A stretch of 64,000 nucleotides of DNA, taken from positions 496,001 through 560,000 of the forward strand of contig CBFFRQ010000066.1 of NCBI GenBank assembly GCA_965644315.1, given 5' to 3'. Below the pieces are notes generated by a model, which was not told the origin of the DNA, made no database searches, and saw nothing but the letters and a program-made list of their open reading frames with translations. This document shows positions 1 through 10,669 of the stretch, piece after piece. The translations under genes were made by a program, and so were the position numbers. The DNA comes from Caecitellus pseudoparvulus. Its lineage: Eukaryota > Bigyra: Bicosoecida. Position 1 is the stretch's first letter, and each line of letters opens with the position of its first letter.

Positions 1-50
1 TCTCTCCCAGCCACTGCAAGGGCCACCTGCTTTCGACGCGGGCCTCCTGC

Positions 51-344
51 CTACACAGACACATACCACCGGCCCTTGTTGCGGCGCTGGTTCAGCACTC
101 GGCGGCCTCCTTTCGTGTTCAGGCGCTTCAAGAAGCCGTGAGTGCGCTGCCGCTTGACATTGCTGGGCTGGTATTGCCGCTTCACAGCTTGCATGCCCTC
201 GTCGTCTCCTGCGGCACAAGGGGCAAGCGTTGCCCGCGGAAAGGCGAGCTGACGCCAGTGTCGCTGCGCACTCACCCTGCTCAGCCCAAGACGGGAGCTC
301 CAGGAACGAGCCGTTGGGCAGCTGGGGAGGAAACTCCGGTGCAT
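51..344 (-). CDS. MRPL34: Mitochondrial-type ribosomal protein bL34
   Basis: Single-exon gene of 97 codons. The last ~45 residues are a clear bL34: a KRQYQPSN start, RTHGFLKR, then [12 protein letters not shown], the basic core that binds 23S-type rRNA in the large subunit. Bacterial bL34 is about 45 residues. Here it is preceded by ~50 residues rich in Arg and Ser and poor in acidic residues, which fits an organelle-targeting peptide, so a mitochondrial ribosome is the likely destination (inference; a plastid is not excluded). A GTGAGT...GCAG pair inside the N-terminal part resembles an intron, but removing it breaks the frame, so I keep it as coding. The ATG at 344 is the first in frame. 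Confidence 0.82.
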   Translation of the reverse strand: MHRSFLPSCPTARSWSSRLGLSRVSAQRHWRQLAFPRATLAPCAAGDDEGMQAVKRQYQPSNVKRQRTHGFLKRLNTKGGRRVLNQRRNKGRWYVSV

Positions 345-1047
345 GGCTAGATGGGAGATCTGACCCCGTTGTATGGGGTGTCAGGCACTGGAAAGTGGGT
401 GCTGGGATGCCTGCAGCGTGGAGTGGGTGGCGAGCTATTTCCGCATCACTGCCAACGCTGCCCCTGACGCTCTCCCGCACGCACCGAGGTCTGCAGCTGC
501 CCACAACGCGCGATGACCAGTCAGAGTAGTTCGCAGAACCCCCCGGGTTGCACACACTACTGCAGCAGCCATGACACCGGGGGTAGATGGTGGGGTTGGC
601 AAATCGGCACGAACGCTGACTTCGTGCTGGAGCTGGTCAGTGCTGGGTGTGTGGCGAGGACAATGAAGCAGCCAGAGGCTGATGCAGGGTTGCTAGGGAT
701 GCTGATTTGCCATGCGCCTGCAAGTGTGCCAGGGCTCGGTGGAACCTGGTGGTCCCACGCAGCGCGGTGCAAGCATGCCTTGGCACCCCTTGCAGCGAGA
801 CACCGGCCCTGCGACGATTCGCGGGGAGAGGGAGGCGGCCGAACCTCAGCACTCGTGTAGTTGACTCGCTCTGGCCTTCTCCGATGAGCAGCGTGCTGCA
901 GGCCGCTGTCCCTGCGCCAGCAACGGAGCTCGTCGCTCAGCGCCAAATCCCCGTTCAACACAACCACTCCATGCCCCACCTGCACGGCTGCTGGACGCCA
1001 CTGCGTGTGCCACTCCCTCCACTTTGCCCTGCACCCCGTGCACAACC
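345..1047. other. Intergenic region with no gene recognised
   Basis: About 700 bp between the divergently transcribed bL34 and deoxynucleoside kinase genes, presumably holding both promoters. Several open frames cross it, but none resembles a protein. A single ATTTCCGCA (near 437-445) matches the core of a short motif that recurs near other host gene starts. Confidence 0.4.
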
Positions 1048-2458
1048 ATGGCAGCGGCAGCAACAGGCGACAAGCAGGCCACGGCCAAGGCCGGCAACCC
1101 GGCCGAGCGCCGGACCATCCGCATTTCCATTGAGGGCAACATCGCAGCAGGCAAGAGCACCTTCCTGCGCATCTTGTCTCAGTCTGACATGGACTTCATC
1201 GTCGTCCCCGAGCCGGTGCAGAAGTGGCAGGCGCTGCCTGCTGATGATGATGAGGCGTGGGTTCAAAATCCGCGCGCGCACGTGGTCTTGCCTGGCGTCA
1301 CGCCCCACTGCTTCCCCGCGCCACGCTGTGCAGCTCTGCGAGTCAACAAGATGGCTGCAACCTCCTGCATGCCTTTTATGAGGACCCGAAGAAGTGGGGC
1401 TTCTGCTTCCAGACCTATGCCATGCTCAGCAGGTCAGACTCTGCTGGCCCACCCACGGACACTTGCAGGGCGCCACTCACACCCGCTTTCCCCTGTGCAG
1501 AGTCCGCGGCATGGCCCGCAGTGTGCAGGAGTTCAAGGCTGCCTCTGCTGCATACAAGCTGACGACACAGGATGACTACCGCAAGCGTCCCCGCGCAGAG
1601 GCGGACGCAGACACGGAGGAGGCCGCTGCGCCATCCTCTCCCGCCAAGCGGCCGCGGGGGGAGGGCGGCGAAGCGGGCGCCGTGCCCCCCCCACCGCCCC
1701 CTGGCGTGCTGAAGGTGACGGTGCAGGGGCATACGTGTCCGCTGGAAGAGGGCTCCACGTTCCTGCAGTACAGTCCCGACACCGGCCTCACGCAAGTGGA
1801 GGAGGGCCAGGGCGACTTCCACGCCCTGGTCTCAGTGAACGGCGTGCTGGTGCTGAAAGCCTTGACCGGCCCTGCCGTGGTGGCTGCGCCTGATGCCTCC
1901 ACCACGCCCTTGCCTGTGGGCGGCACGGCGTGCCTGGCACCGGGCCACACGCTGGCGCTGCAAGACGGCGCCGTGGCGACGGTGGAGACCGTGGATAAGG
2001 ACGCCGATGGGGAGCGGCACACCCTCATCTACGAGCGCTCTGTGCTGAGTGACCGGTACTGCTTCGCTGCCAACTGCCGGCGGACGGGGCTGTTCGGGGA
2101 GCTGGAGTGGCGAGTGTACTGCGACTGGTGGGGCTTCATCATGAACTCCTTCAACGGCTTGAAGCTGGACGGCATCGTGTACCTGCGCTGCGAACCCGAG
2201 GTGTGCCACACGCGCCTGCAGAAGCGAGGGCGGGAGGAGGAGGAGGGTGTGGGCCTGGACTACCTGCAACAACTGCACGCCCGGCACGAGACGTGGCTGA
2301 AGGAGGGCCGCATCAACCCAGCTCACAAGCTGCCAGTGCTGATGGTGCGCACAGATGAGGAATTTGAGAGCGCCCCCGCTCGCTCCAAAGTCATGGTGAA
2401 GCAGGTCGCCGACTTTGTGGCCGCGCTGGCCAAACGCAAAGCGTCCAAGACGCTGTGA
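1048..2458 (+). CDS. Deoxynucleoside kinase with internal insertion
   Basis: Deoxynucleoside kinase of the dCK/dGK/TK2 family, which phosphorylates deoxynucleosides in the dNTP salvage pathway. Proposed exons are 1048-1256, 1334-1432 and 1501-2458 (421 residues); both introns (GTGGGT...GCAG and GTCAGA...GCAG) keep the frame. Visible motifs are the P-loop EGNIAAGKST, the substrate-site EPVQKW, FYEDPKKWGFCFQTYA, and ERSVLSDRYCFA, the ERS motif of the family. Between the helix after YAMLSR and the ERS motif there is an insertion of about 150 residues: a charged Pro-rich linker with a KRPR basic patch, then a beta-strand-rich stretch (about nt 1700-2020). Usual family members are about 220-270 residues. 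An ATG at 1024 in the same frame is possible, but 1048 has the better context. Confidence 0.85.
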
Positions 2459-2578
2459 GCAATGCACGGCGCCCGACTGCCCTCAGGCCCGTCGTGAGAG
2501 CAGCGCACTACTGCCTCCGAAGGTCCACTGCGCCGGTGGCGAGGCAGCACACTGCGCGCAGAGCCAGGCAGGTGCGGC

Positions 2579-4345
2579 ATGGACAAGGCTCCAGACCACC
2601 TGCCCACACGATCCCCAACCGCTGCCGTCATCTTCTTGCACGGAATTGGGGACACTGCCAACTCATGGGAGGCTCTGGCGCAGGCTTGTGGTGCTGCAGA
2701 GGTGCGTAGCAAGGTGTTTAGGTGCGGAAATCGCTTGCCGAGTCATCAAACAGCACGCCCTTCGCAGCTCGCGTGGATTGCGTGGGAACACCCCTCGGCT
2801 CCACTGCGCGAGGTGACTGCACATGATGGTCGCCGAATGTCTGCGTGGTTTGATCAGGTGTACCTTCCCATGCGGGAAGGGCGCCAAGACCAGGACCGCC
2901 ATGGGATGCACGCCTCCATGCGCCGAGTGCACGCTGCCATCGTGCAGACGTGCAGTGCCCTCAGCATTGCCCCCCACCGCATCGTGCTGGGGGGCTTCAA
3001 CCAAGGCGCGGCCTTGGCGTTGTTTTCAGCCTTGAATCTACCATACAAGCTGGCCGGTGTGCTGAGTCTGTCCGGTTGGCTTGCGTTTCCATGCGAGTAC
3101 CCAGCTGAGCCACTGCAATGGGGTCACAAGCAACACATGCCCGTCCTAGCGAGTCACGGGACACGGGACCGCATCGTCCCCCTCGCCGAACACACCAGGG
3201 CATCACAAGCCTTGCAGGACATGGGCTTCGCCCTGACCCCCCTCGTCTTCGACATGGGGCATACGTGGAGCGGGGAGCAGGCTGTGTTTGTGCGCCGTTG
3301 GCTGCTGGAGGTGCTGCCTCCAGGCTCCCCTACACGCGCCCCAGCCCTGCCTTCCCTCCCCACTCGCTCTCGCGATTCTGCCGCAAGTGCCTCTGCACCA
3401 ACCAAGCATGGCGGTGCGCGGGCAGCGACGGCAGCTGCATCGCTGGGACGGCACCTGTCAACGCCGACAACACACACCGAGCCTCGCGCGAAAGCGGCTG
3501 CAGGTGGCGCAGCGGCCGACACAGGCACACCAAGCACGCTGCAGATGCCACCACTTGCTATCCCTGCGCCGGGCCAGTGGGTCAGCGTCGACCGCGACGG
3601 CGCCCTGCTGCGATCTCCACAGTTTGAACAGGCCAGCGTGTGGCTGCGACCGCCAACAGGTGCCAGCCTGTGGCGGGGTGCCACTCCACACACAGCCCTG
3701 CAACTCCCCGAACAACCAATTGGAACATCCAACATCAAGTCAGTCTCGAGAGGAAGCCCGCTGACCAGTGCCGGCGTACTTGTCTTGCAAGGCCCGGCCC
3801 AATCACCAGGCGACTCGCAGGAGCATGAACGACACGTTCTGGACAGCGCTGGCAGCCTGGGCAGCTTGCTCGGGCCACTGGCAGCAGATGCCCTCGCACT
3901 GCCTCTGGACTCTTCTGCAGCAGGTGGCGCGCCGACGGCTGCTGCGGGGCCGTGGCCGAGCAGCAGACAGCATCTGGCGGGCGGCAAATCAACGCAGCTC
4001 TTGGGCTGGCGAGGTGCCCACCAAATCATCCCTGCCGGACGTTCAGCAACGCCCACTGCCCTGCACAACGCGCAAATGACTGATTTGTGGAATGTGTCGC
4101 GGGCCAGCACGCCGGGGGGGCACAGTGCCGCCAGCGGCACGCCCGTTTCGGCTCAAATCCCAACCTGGCTCACTCGAGGCAAGCTGTCGCCACCCCCCAC
4201 AGACAGCAAGGCACCACGCACTGAAGTCCTTGACCGAGCTTCCACAGGCTTTCACGAAGTAGCGCACAGTCTCCAGGGGGGGGGCAAGCGACACTCGTCG
4301 AGGCGGCGACGGAGCAAGCCACTGCGCAACCTCGCCTTTCGGTGA
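2579..4345 (+). CDS. Acyl-protein thioesterase-like protein, nucleophile lost
   Basis: Alpha/beta hydrolase of the acyl-protein thioesterase/lysophospholipase (LYPLA) family. Exons are 2579-2701 and 2768-4345 (566 residues); the 66-bp intron joins two in-frame parts of the fold. The N-terminal ~240 residues show FLHGIGD, SAWFD, LGGFNQGAAL, a GTRDRIVP turn (Asp) and a MGHTW turn (His). The nucleophile elbow is normally GFSQG; here the codon is AAC, so the catalytic Ser is Asn while Asp and His remain. Thioesterase activity by the usual mechanism is therefore unlikely. The C-terminal ~330 residues are Ser/Pro/Ala-rich and basic, probably disordered, and are absent from ordinary family members. 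It may act as a binding or regulatory pseudoenzyme (inference). Confidence 0.8.
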   Translation: MDKAPDHLPTRSPTAAVIFLHGIGDTANSWEALAQACGAAEVRSKVFRCGNRLPSHQTARPSQLAWIAWEHPSAPLREVTAHDGRRMSAWFDQVYLPMREGRQDQDRHGMHASMRRVHAAIVQTCSALSIAPHRIVLGGFNQGAALALFSALNLPYKLAGVLSLSGWLAFPCEYPAEPLQWGHKQHMPVLASHGTRDRIVPLAEHTRASQALQDMGFALTPLVFDMGHTWSGEQAVFVRRWLLEVLPPGSPTRAPALPSLPTRSRDSAASASAPTKHGGARAATAAASLGRHLSTPTTHTEPRAKAAAGGAAADTGTPSTLQMPPLAIPAPGQWVSVDRDGALLRSPQFEQASVWLRPPTGASLWRGATPHTALQLPEQPIGTSNIKSVSRGSPLTSAGVLVLQGPAQSPGDSQEHERHVLDSAGSLGSLLGPLAADALALPLDSSAAGGAPTAAAGPWPSSRQHLAGGKSTQLLGWRGAHQIIPAGRSATPTALHNAQMTDLWNVSRASTPGGHSAASGTPVSAQIPTWLTRGKLSPPPTDSKAPRTEVLDRASTGFHEVAHSLQGGGKRHSSRRRRSKPLRNLAFR

Positions 4346-4439
4346 GAGTCCAGGCGCACTTGTCTTGGGGCTGCAAATTCACTGTCCCACTTATCCAGAG
4401 TGAAGCAGGTGAGGGCAGGGCTTTTGAGGGTCGGTTGCC

Positions 4440-5470
4440 ATGGCGGGTGTCGGAAGCCAGCCAGCTGCGTCGCACCATGAGTACTACTCTGGCCGCACCG
4501 CCGTCGTGACTGCTGCAGACGCCATTGGCGAGGCAGTGGTGAAGACGCTGCTGGCGGTGGGGGCCAAAGTGGTGGCCCTTGTCCCCGACATCGATCACAT
4601 CTTAGAAACAGTCGGTAGTGATGTGTCTGAGGGGACGTTTTGCCCCATCTACGTCGAAATCGACAATGTGAGCGCTGCGAAGTGACGCTCCTGCGGTAAT
4701 TGCTTCAGGCTGCACTGCAGCACCCAGCGCACGCTGTGCTGCATTCCCCTGAGGCACAGGCTGAGTCCATCCTAGACGCCAGCAAGGCAGTAAAAGCCCA
4801 GCTCCCCCCTGATGGTCTGCACCTCCTCGTGAACTGTTCAGGTGCGCTTCCATGCAGCGTGGCATCTGCATCCCTCGTGCGCCCACCCTCCCCACCGCAC
4901 ACTCTGCTGCAGGCGGAGAAGTCCCGGCCACATCCTTCAGCGACACAACTCTGGAGGACTTCGACCGCTCCTACGCGGTGCACGTCCGGGCACCGGTGCG
5001 GTGCCCCCGCCCCTTTGCGCCCCCTGCACGCAGCCGGGCTGACTTGCAACGCCGCCCCTCCTGCGCAGTGGCTGTTGACTCGGGAGCTGCTGCCACACCT
5101 CACCGCGGCCAAAGGCGCCGTCGTCAACGTCGCATGCCAGCCACCAGTGCACACCTACCCACCTTGCTTCCCCTACGGAGTCAGCAAAGCTGCATTGAGT
5201 CACGCCTCCAACGTCGGGTGCAGGGAACTAGCCTCTGCCTCCGTGCGGCTGAACATGATCAGCCCAGGCGCCAGCGCCGGCCCCGCTGGGAGCAGCGTGG
5301 CGCCCACCACCGTGGCTGTGAACCAGCCTCAGGAGGTTGCCGAGGCGGTGCTGTTCCTGGGCAATGGGGTGGCTGCCGGGTTCATCACGGGGACAGAGCT
5401 GGAGGTGGCGGGGGGAGCCACGTTGCAGAGTGCCGATGCCGCTGCGGCCGCCGCGGCAGCCCCTTCGTAG
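4440..5470 (+). CDS. Degenerate short-chain dehydrogenase/reductase
   Basis: Rossmann-fold SDR family protein; substrate unknown. Proposed exons are 4440-4667, 4709-4841, 4913-4995 and 5069-5470 (281 residues); all phases agree. The first intron would be only 41 bp, and a later acceptor near 4758 is an alternative. The fold is recognisable: a nucleotide-binding start (VVTAADAIGEAV), LVNCSG in place of NNAG, the YGVSK active-site Tyr/Lys pair, NMISPG, and a GxxxxxGxxLEVAGG end. Two key features are weak: the glycine-rich TGxxxGIG loop reads TAADAIG, and the catalytic Ser region reads VNVACQ. The protein may bind cofactor poorly or be inactive. Its stop lies about 30 bp from that of the convergent phosphatase gene. 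Confidence 0.7.
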
Positions 5471-5498
5471 TCCCAATGCACCATGCGACGCACACCCC

Positions 5499-8400
5499 TC
5501 ACCACGTGAGCTGGGAAGACGTGAGGAGGTGTGCGAAGATTGCAGTCATGTGGGTCTGCTCGGCGGGCGTGGGGTGCCAGTTCGACCCCGGGTCCACCCC
5601 CGTCATGGTCACGGTGAAGTTGCCCTGCAGAGGGACAGCGGGCGCCTCCGTCGTGCCCTCACCCTCACCCCCTCCCACGCCATCCAGCAGCCCGATGGCG
5701 TCGTGCACCACCCCCCGCATGCACACCCGAGACAGCACAAAGGCCAGCGTCTCCACCGTGGCGCCGTTCAGGGCGGCATGGGCGGGGGACAGGCACTCCC
5801 GAGCGAAGGCCAGGAGGTAGATGAGGCAGTTGAACCGCACAGGCGTCAGGCGCCTCACCAGCATGGCGCAGTAGGGCGCCACGTGACCCGCCGTGAAGTC
5901 GGGGCCAGGGAAGAGAGGGCAGGGGATGAGGGGCTCCCGGAGGGATGCCAGGAGCTGCAGCAGGGTGTGTGCGAGGGCCAGTGGGCCCACGCTGGAGGGG
6001 ATGCTGGTGCCCGTGTCCAGTGCCTCCCGCGCTGCGGCGCACTGGGTGGGGTCCCCCGGCCGCAGGAAGAGCCCCCGCGCTCCCAGGGCAGACCGACGCA
6101 GGAGGGCGTCCACCAGGCGCCACATCTCCTTGGGCACCGCCAGCATGCCCTTGCCTGTGCCGGCAGGGACGGGGCCGGAGGGGGCCCCCCCTGCGGAGGG
6201 GGAGGAGCCCCCCCCACCTCCGTGTGAGCTCAGGGCGGCCTCCGCCACCCGTGACGCTTCGCTGAAGGTTGCCCGGCGACGAACCGACGCGGGTTCCGCG
6301 CCAATGCCCAGCAAGTCTCCCACCACGACGGACTCAGACCAGTCCCAGTCATCCTCAGGCGTAGCCTCCACCACCCCCTCGTCCGCAAGGGGGTGCACGG
6401 AGGTGGCCAGGGTGGGGTACCCCAGAGCCCGCACAGGCTCCGGGCGCCGGGAGAGCTGCTCCAGGGAGCAGCCAAAGGCGCTGGGCAGGGGTGATGCAGA
6501 GACAGCCAGGAAGTGGTCTTGCCCCTTGTCCACGCGCAGGACCAGGATCTCGTCCAAGGTGGTGATGGCGCCCAGGGCAGCTCGGCGGGACACCGCCACG
6601 GAGTGCGCCACGCGCAGGGACAGCTGCACGCTCTCGCCGGGGCGCAGGTTGCCACAGACGGGGTCCACAGACAGCCAGGGCCGGGCGACGGCGACATCCC
6701 CCAGCTTGGGCACAAAGTACCAGTGAGCCAGGACGGAGCCGGTGTTGGCGAGGGTGACGCTGGCGGTCTTGTGCACGCCCAGCACGACGTCGCCCATGTC
6801 CAGCGTATTACGCGAGAGGGACACCACCGGCATGGTGTCCCCCTGCAGCGCGAACAGGTCTGCCTGGATCTCCTCCAGCACCCGCCGCCGCTCACCCTCC
6901 GCCCGCTGCCGCACCGCCACATCCAGCAGCGCGTGCACAGGCTTGTGGTCGGAGGCCAGCTGGTCACGCGTGCAGCCGTAGTACACGAGTCCGACACTGT
7001 CCGCCTCCTCCGGGCCAGTGCGCCAGAGCACCCGGTCGCACCAGGCAGGGGCTCGGTTCTTCTTGTCGGGGCGGTCGTCGTACACGTCCTGCCCAGGGAT
7101 GAACTTGTACGTGGGCACGAAGTGGATGTCGCCCTCCACGAAGCCGCCAAAGGCACGACGCGCCTGCCGCACCATGTTCAGCTGGTCCAGGGAGCGCAGG
7201 CGCTCAAACGCCGCCTCGTCGCCCGCCTCGCAGGCCCTGGCCAGCTGCAGCACTTCCGGCACGCTGAGGCTGGAGTGGATGCGGTAGTTCAGATCCCCAC
7301 ACCAGAACACGAAGTCGTGGTCCTCCACGCCCAAGTGCCCCACGGAGCTGGACACAGCCGGGCCTTCTCCGGGGCCACCCCCCCCCTCAGCTGGCGTGGC
7401 GCCGCCGCCGCCCTGGGCGCCCGTGTCCGCGGCAGGGCTGGCGTCCCCCGACGCAGCGGCGGCGGCATCCCACTCCTGGGGACTGGTGAGGGGCTCCTCC
7501 CCCCCCCGCTGGGGGGCGTCTCGGAACGCCAGCTTGTCCATGATGGCGTTGAAGTCTGCGTTGCGCCCGTCCACATTGCCTCGGTGCGCCGCCAGGTGGG
7601 ACACGACGAAGCAGAGGGAGGAGTCGAACACGTTCATGCGGATGGCACAGGCGCCCTTGTTGCCCATCACGCCCAGCAGGCCGGTGATGGCGATGGCGCC
7701 CTGGACGTGGCTGATGGCGGAGCGCAGGTGCTCCTTGGCCAGGACCAGGCACAGCACGCCCACCAGGAACTCAGACCGCACCGCCCAGAAGCGGTGCTGG
7801 CCCTGACCCGGCGACAGGCCCTCGTTCAGCGTGGCCAGCACCGCCTCAGTCCACATGGCGCCGCGCTTGGCTGAGAGGGTCGCGTTCACCATGTTGCCGG
7901 CCGTCAGGTCCACCATCTCCTGCAGCCCCACCACCACGACATCGGGCATGGGCTCCCCAGCGCCGATGCCCCCCCGAAGCCACGATGTGAGGTCGTCCTG
8001 GGGGGGCTTGCCGTTCACATTCCACGTCGCCACGAACAGACGGATGGGCCGGTTGGTCGTGAACTCGTGTTCCCTGTGGGCGGGGAGGGAGGAGACGAGG
8101 AGGGGTGTGCAGTGGGCAGGGGGGCCTGGTTGCGCGCCAGCTGCCTCACCGCTTGCGCAGCTGTGTGTTGATGTACTGGTTGCGCAGGAAGCTGCGAGCC
8201 TGTGGGTTGTAGTGCACAGTTTGGTGTTTGCCGCCGCCTGCAGCCACTTCTGCGGCGATGTTGGTCCCGGCGAACAGCGCTGGCGCCTCTGCGCTGGCCT
8301 GGCGCTGGAACCTGTGCAGCAGCGACACAGCGAGCGAGTGCCGAGGAAGCCAGGGGGCACAGCGAGGCCCGCAACACGCACAAGTCCACGGCTTGGCCCT

Positions 8401-8583
8401 CCGCCGGCATGGAACTGTGGCAAGCGAGAGAGGGGTGTAGTACCAGTGTTGTGGCCCTTGTCGGGGCCGGGCACTGCTCCTGCCAGGAGGCGGCGGGGCG
8501 AGCTTCACGCACGTTGCAGGCTCCTCTGGTGCTGGAGGCGGCGGTCTTGCCGCTGCCACCTCGCTGCCCACAGAAGCTTCCAT
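5499..8583 (-). CDS. OCRL/INPP5B-type inositol polyphosphate 5-phosphatase with RhoGAP-like domain
   Basis: Type II inositol polyphosphate 5-phosphatase, which removes the 5-phosphate from PI(4,5)P2 and related lipids in endosomal and Golgi trafficking. Proposed exons on the minus strand are 8513-8583, 8150-8311 and 5499-8073 (935 residues), all in phase. The catalytic domain (about residues 90-460) has the family motifs TWNVNGK, VGLQEMVD, FWCGDLNYRI, PAWCDRVLW and SDHKPVHA. An ASH-like beta domain follows (LSRNTLDMGDVVLG...), then a C-terminal RhoGAP-like helical domain (about 690-930, including PKEMWRLVDALL and REPLIPCPLF). This order is that of OCRL and INPP5B. No catalytic Arg finger was identified in the GAP part, as in human OCRL. 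The ATG at 8583 is the first ATG in frame with exon 1. Confidence 0.88.
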
Positions 8584-9197
8584 GAAGAGCTGGGGAATGG
8601 AGAGGCCTGCGTAGTTTGTGTTGGCTCCCTCCCTTGCCACGGCAGCCCAGGGAACCCCTCTGGCGCCTGGGCTGCAGGCACTGCACAGTGCCTTGGCGTT
8701 TCACCTGCTGGGTTGAAACGCTGGCAAGCGACTAGCTTGCGGAAGCAGCGTGGCGCAGCACAGTCGCAGTGTCTCTGGGATTCCTGTAAGATTGTTCCCA
8801 AGCAGAGAAAAAGCTGCGTGCTCTCAGGGATGCCAAGGTTTTGGGGCACTGGCTCAGGTGTGTGCCTTCCGTGTGGGCGCCTGCGATTTGGAGGGGCCTG
8901 CTCGCACCACGCCGCTGCGCTTCCAGTTGCCGTCAGGCAGCAAACTACCTAGCATCGATCGATGTTGGCAGTGCGTGGGAGTACGACTGGTGTTACGTGA
9001 CGCCTTGCTGTACTGCGGGCACAGCAGCCAGTTCACCGGCCTCAAAAGCATTGCCCCGCCCGACTCTGCACCTGCCGGGCTGCTTGCACACGGAACTGCT
9101 CCTCGGGAATTAACACCGCCGCCCCCCTTTACCAAGCACGCCTTCTTTCTCCATACGCTGCCATGGCTGCTGAATGTGCGTGGTGTGACACTTAGCA
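8584..9197. other. Intergenic region with no gene recognised
   Basis: About 610 bp between the divergent phosphatase gene and the unknown gene at 9198. I see no protein-like frame, no RNA gene and no repeat. It presumably holds two promoters. Confidence 0.4.
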
Positions 9198-10559
9198 ATG
9201 GCGTCAAACGCGCAGCATATTCCGCACGCGGACCACCTCCCCCGTCGCGCAGCCCCTGCCAAACGAGCCAGGAGAGATTCAGATCCGGACAGCTCCGCAC
9301 TGCAAGTGCTGCGGGATGCAGATGCAGCTGTGAAGAACATTCCCCCCGCCACTGTCGTGTGCGTGCCGGGCGAGTACTGGCAGTACGACGGCACGTACTG
9401 GGGCATGGTGGTTTGCCGTGGCCCACTGGGGCAGCACGTCGTGTACTTCCCCGACGGCCTCACCATCGAGCTCATGGACGACGACTTCGTAGCCTCCCAC
9501 CTGCGCCCTCGTGGCAAGGCCAGCAAGAAGGAGCGCAACACCTTCCCTCTGCTGCAGCGCGAGATGCCGCCCAGCCTGGCACGGTACTGGCTGCAGCCGC
9601 TGCGAGTGCCCATGGATGACGGCGCCCCGAAGGCGGGCAAGGCGAGCTCCTCGGAGGGTCTGCTTGTGGGCTTCGACACCACCTCCAAGGAAGCCATCGT
9701 GTACTTGAAACCCAGCAATCCCACGCAGATCGAGGACTGGTTCCACATCCTGCGTGTGTCAGAGAAGGAGGCGCGGCGAGACTTGCCGACGTGGCAGGTG
9801 GGCCCACCCACCTGCATCGCCAGCATGCCAGACTTCCCCTCTGTCGTGGACGGCGCAGAGGCCCTGGCCGGCGGCGCAGTTGCCGGGGTGCGCCCGCCCA
9901 CCAGCCGTGTGACTGGCATTGCTGTGAAACCAGGGCAGTCCCTCGCCCAGGCCGTCAGCGCAGCAGACGTGGACCTGGGCAGCATCTCCAAAGCCGCCAA
10001 GCTGCCCTGGCGCTGGGTGGACAAATCCTCGGACCCCGCTGCCGCGGCGCTCAAGGGTGTAACGCTGCAGGCGGCAGACAGGCACGCGTGGCAGTTCCCT
10101 GACCCCCTGTACAAGGACGGTAGCAAGGTGCTAGTGGTGGTGAGCAACACCACGTTTCCCGACGCCGAACGCGCGAAACTGTCCCACGACAGAGGCAAGT
10201 GCCAGTTCCTCCTGCGTTTCGCCAGCCGCCTGTCCCCCCTGGCTGACGCGCTGCTCTCTGACTCCGCCACCCAGCGCCTGTGGAAGGTGGTGCTGGCCCG
10301 GCACGGTGACTCCACAGCCCCGGCAGGGCAGGCGGGGGCAGGGGCCCCATCTGACCCGCAGGCCTCGGCCGATGACGCCACGCTGTCCGCTCTCAACGCC
10401 CTGAAGCAACTGCTCTCCGTGGCCCCCAGCATGTTCTTCTTCTGCCCAGCCTCCCTGGCTCAGCTGCTGCTCATGGTGTACATCGTGCACAAACACTTTG
10501 ACGTGGACTACCAGTACGAGAAGGAGATGCGAGTGTTTGGCGTGAATGTGACCCGGTAG
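9198..10559 (+). CDS. Hypothetical protein, 453 residues
   Basis: I do not recognise this protein. It is an intronless frame with an ATG at 9198 and host-like codon use. The N-terminus is basic (RRAAPAKRARRDS, a possible nuclear-localisation signal). Residues about 50-110 form alternating beta-like segments with aromatic residues (EYWQYDGTYWGMV, HVVYFPDGL), which could be a Tudor/Agenet-type small barrel; this is a guess from pattern only. The middle is Ala/Gly/Pro-rich. The C-terminal ~80 residues are hydrophobic helices (LKQLL...MFFFCPASLAQLLLMVYIV), too short and polar to be called membrane spans with confidence. It lies between the phosphatase and VTA1 genes, with no operon-like arrangement. 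Confidence 0.6.
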   Translation: MASNAQHIPHADHLPRRAAPAKRARRDSDPDSSALQVLRDADAAVKNIPPATVVCVPGEYWQYDGTYWGMVVCRGPLGQHVVYFPDGLTIELMDDDFVASHLRPRGKASKKERNTFPLLQREMPPSLARYWLQPLRVPMDDGAPKAGKASSSEGLLVGFDTTSKEAIVYLKPSNPTQIEDWFHILRVSEKEARRDLPTWQVGPPTCIASMPDFPSVVDGAEALAGGAVAGVRPPTSRVTGIAVKPGQSLAQAVSAADVDLGSISKAAKLPWRWVDKSSDPAAAALKGVTLQAADRHAWQFPDPLYKDGSKVLVVVSNTTFPDAERAKLSHDRGKCQFLLRFASRLSPLADALLSDSATQRLWKVVLARHGDSTAPAGQAGAGAPSDPQASADDATLSALNALKQLLSVAPSMFFFCPASLAQLLLMVYIVHKHFDVDYQYEKEMRVFGVNVTR

Positions 10560-10669
10560 TGAGGCGTGCCGGCAACGCAGCACTGTCTGCCGCACCACCG
10601 CCACGCCTGCCTGCAATGCACCTCTCCCGCGCACGTGCACGCCCAGTCTGCGCCATGCATTGCTCCCCC

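Noticed and set aside
150-345. An intron in the bL34 gene (GTGAGT...GCAG)
   Set aside because: Removing it puts the conserved part out of frame with the ATG, whereas the unspliced frame is intact and plausible as a targeting peptide.
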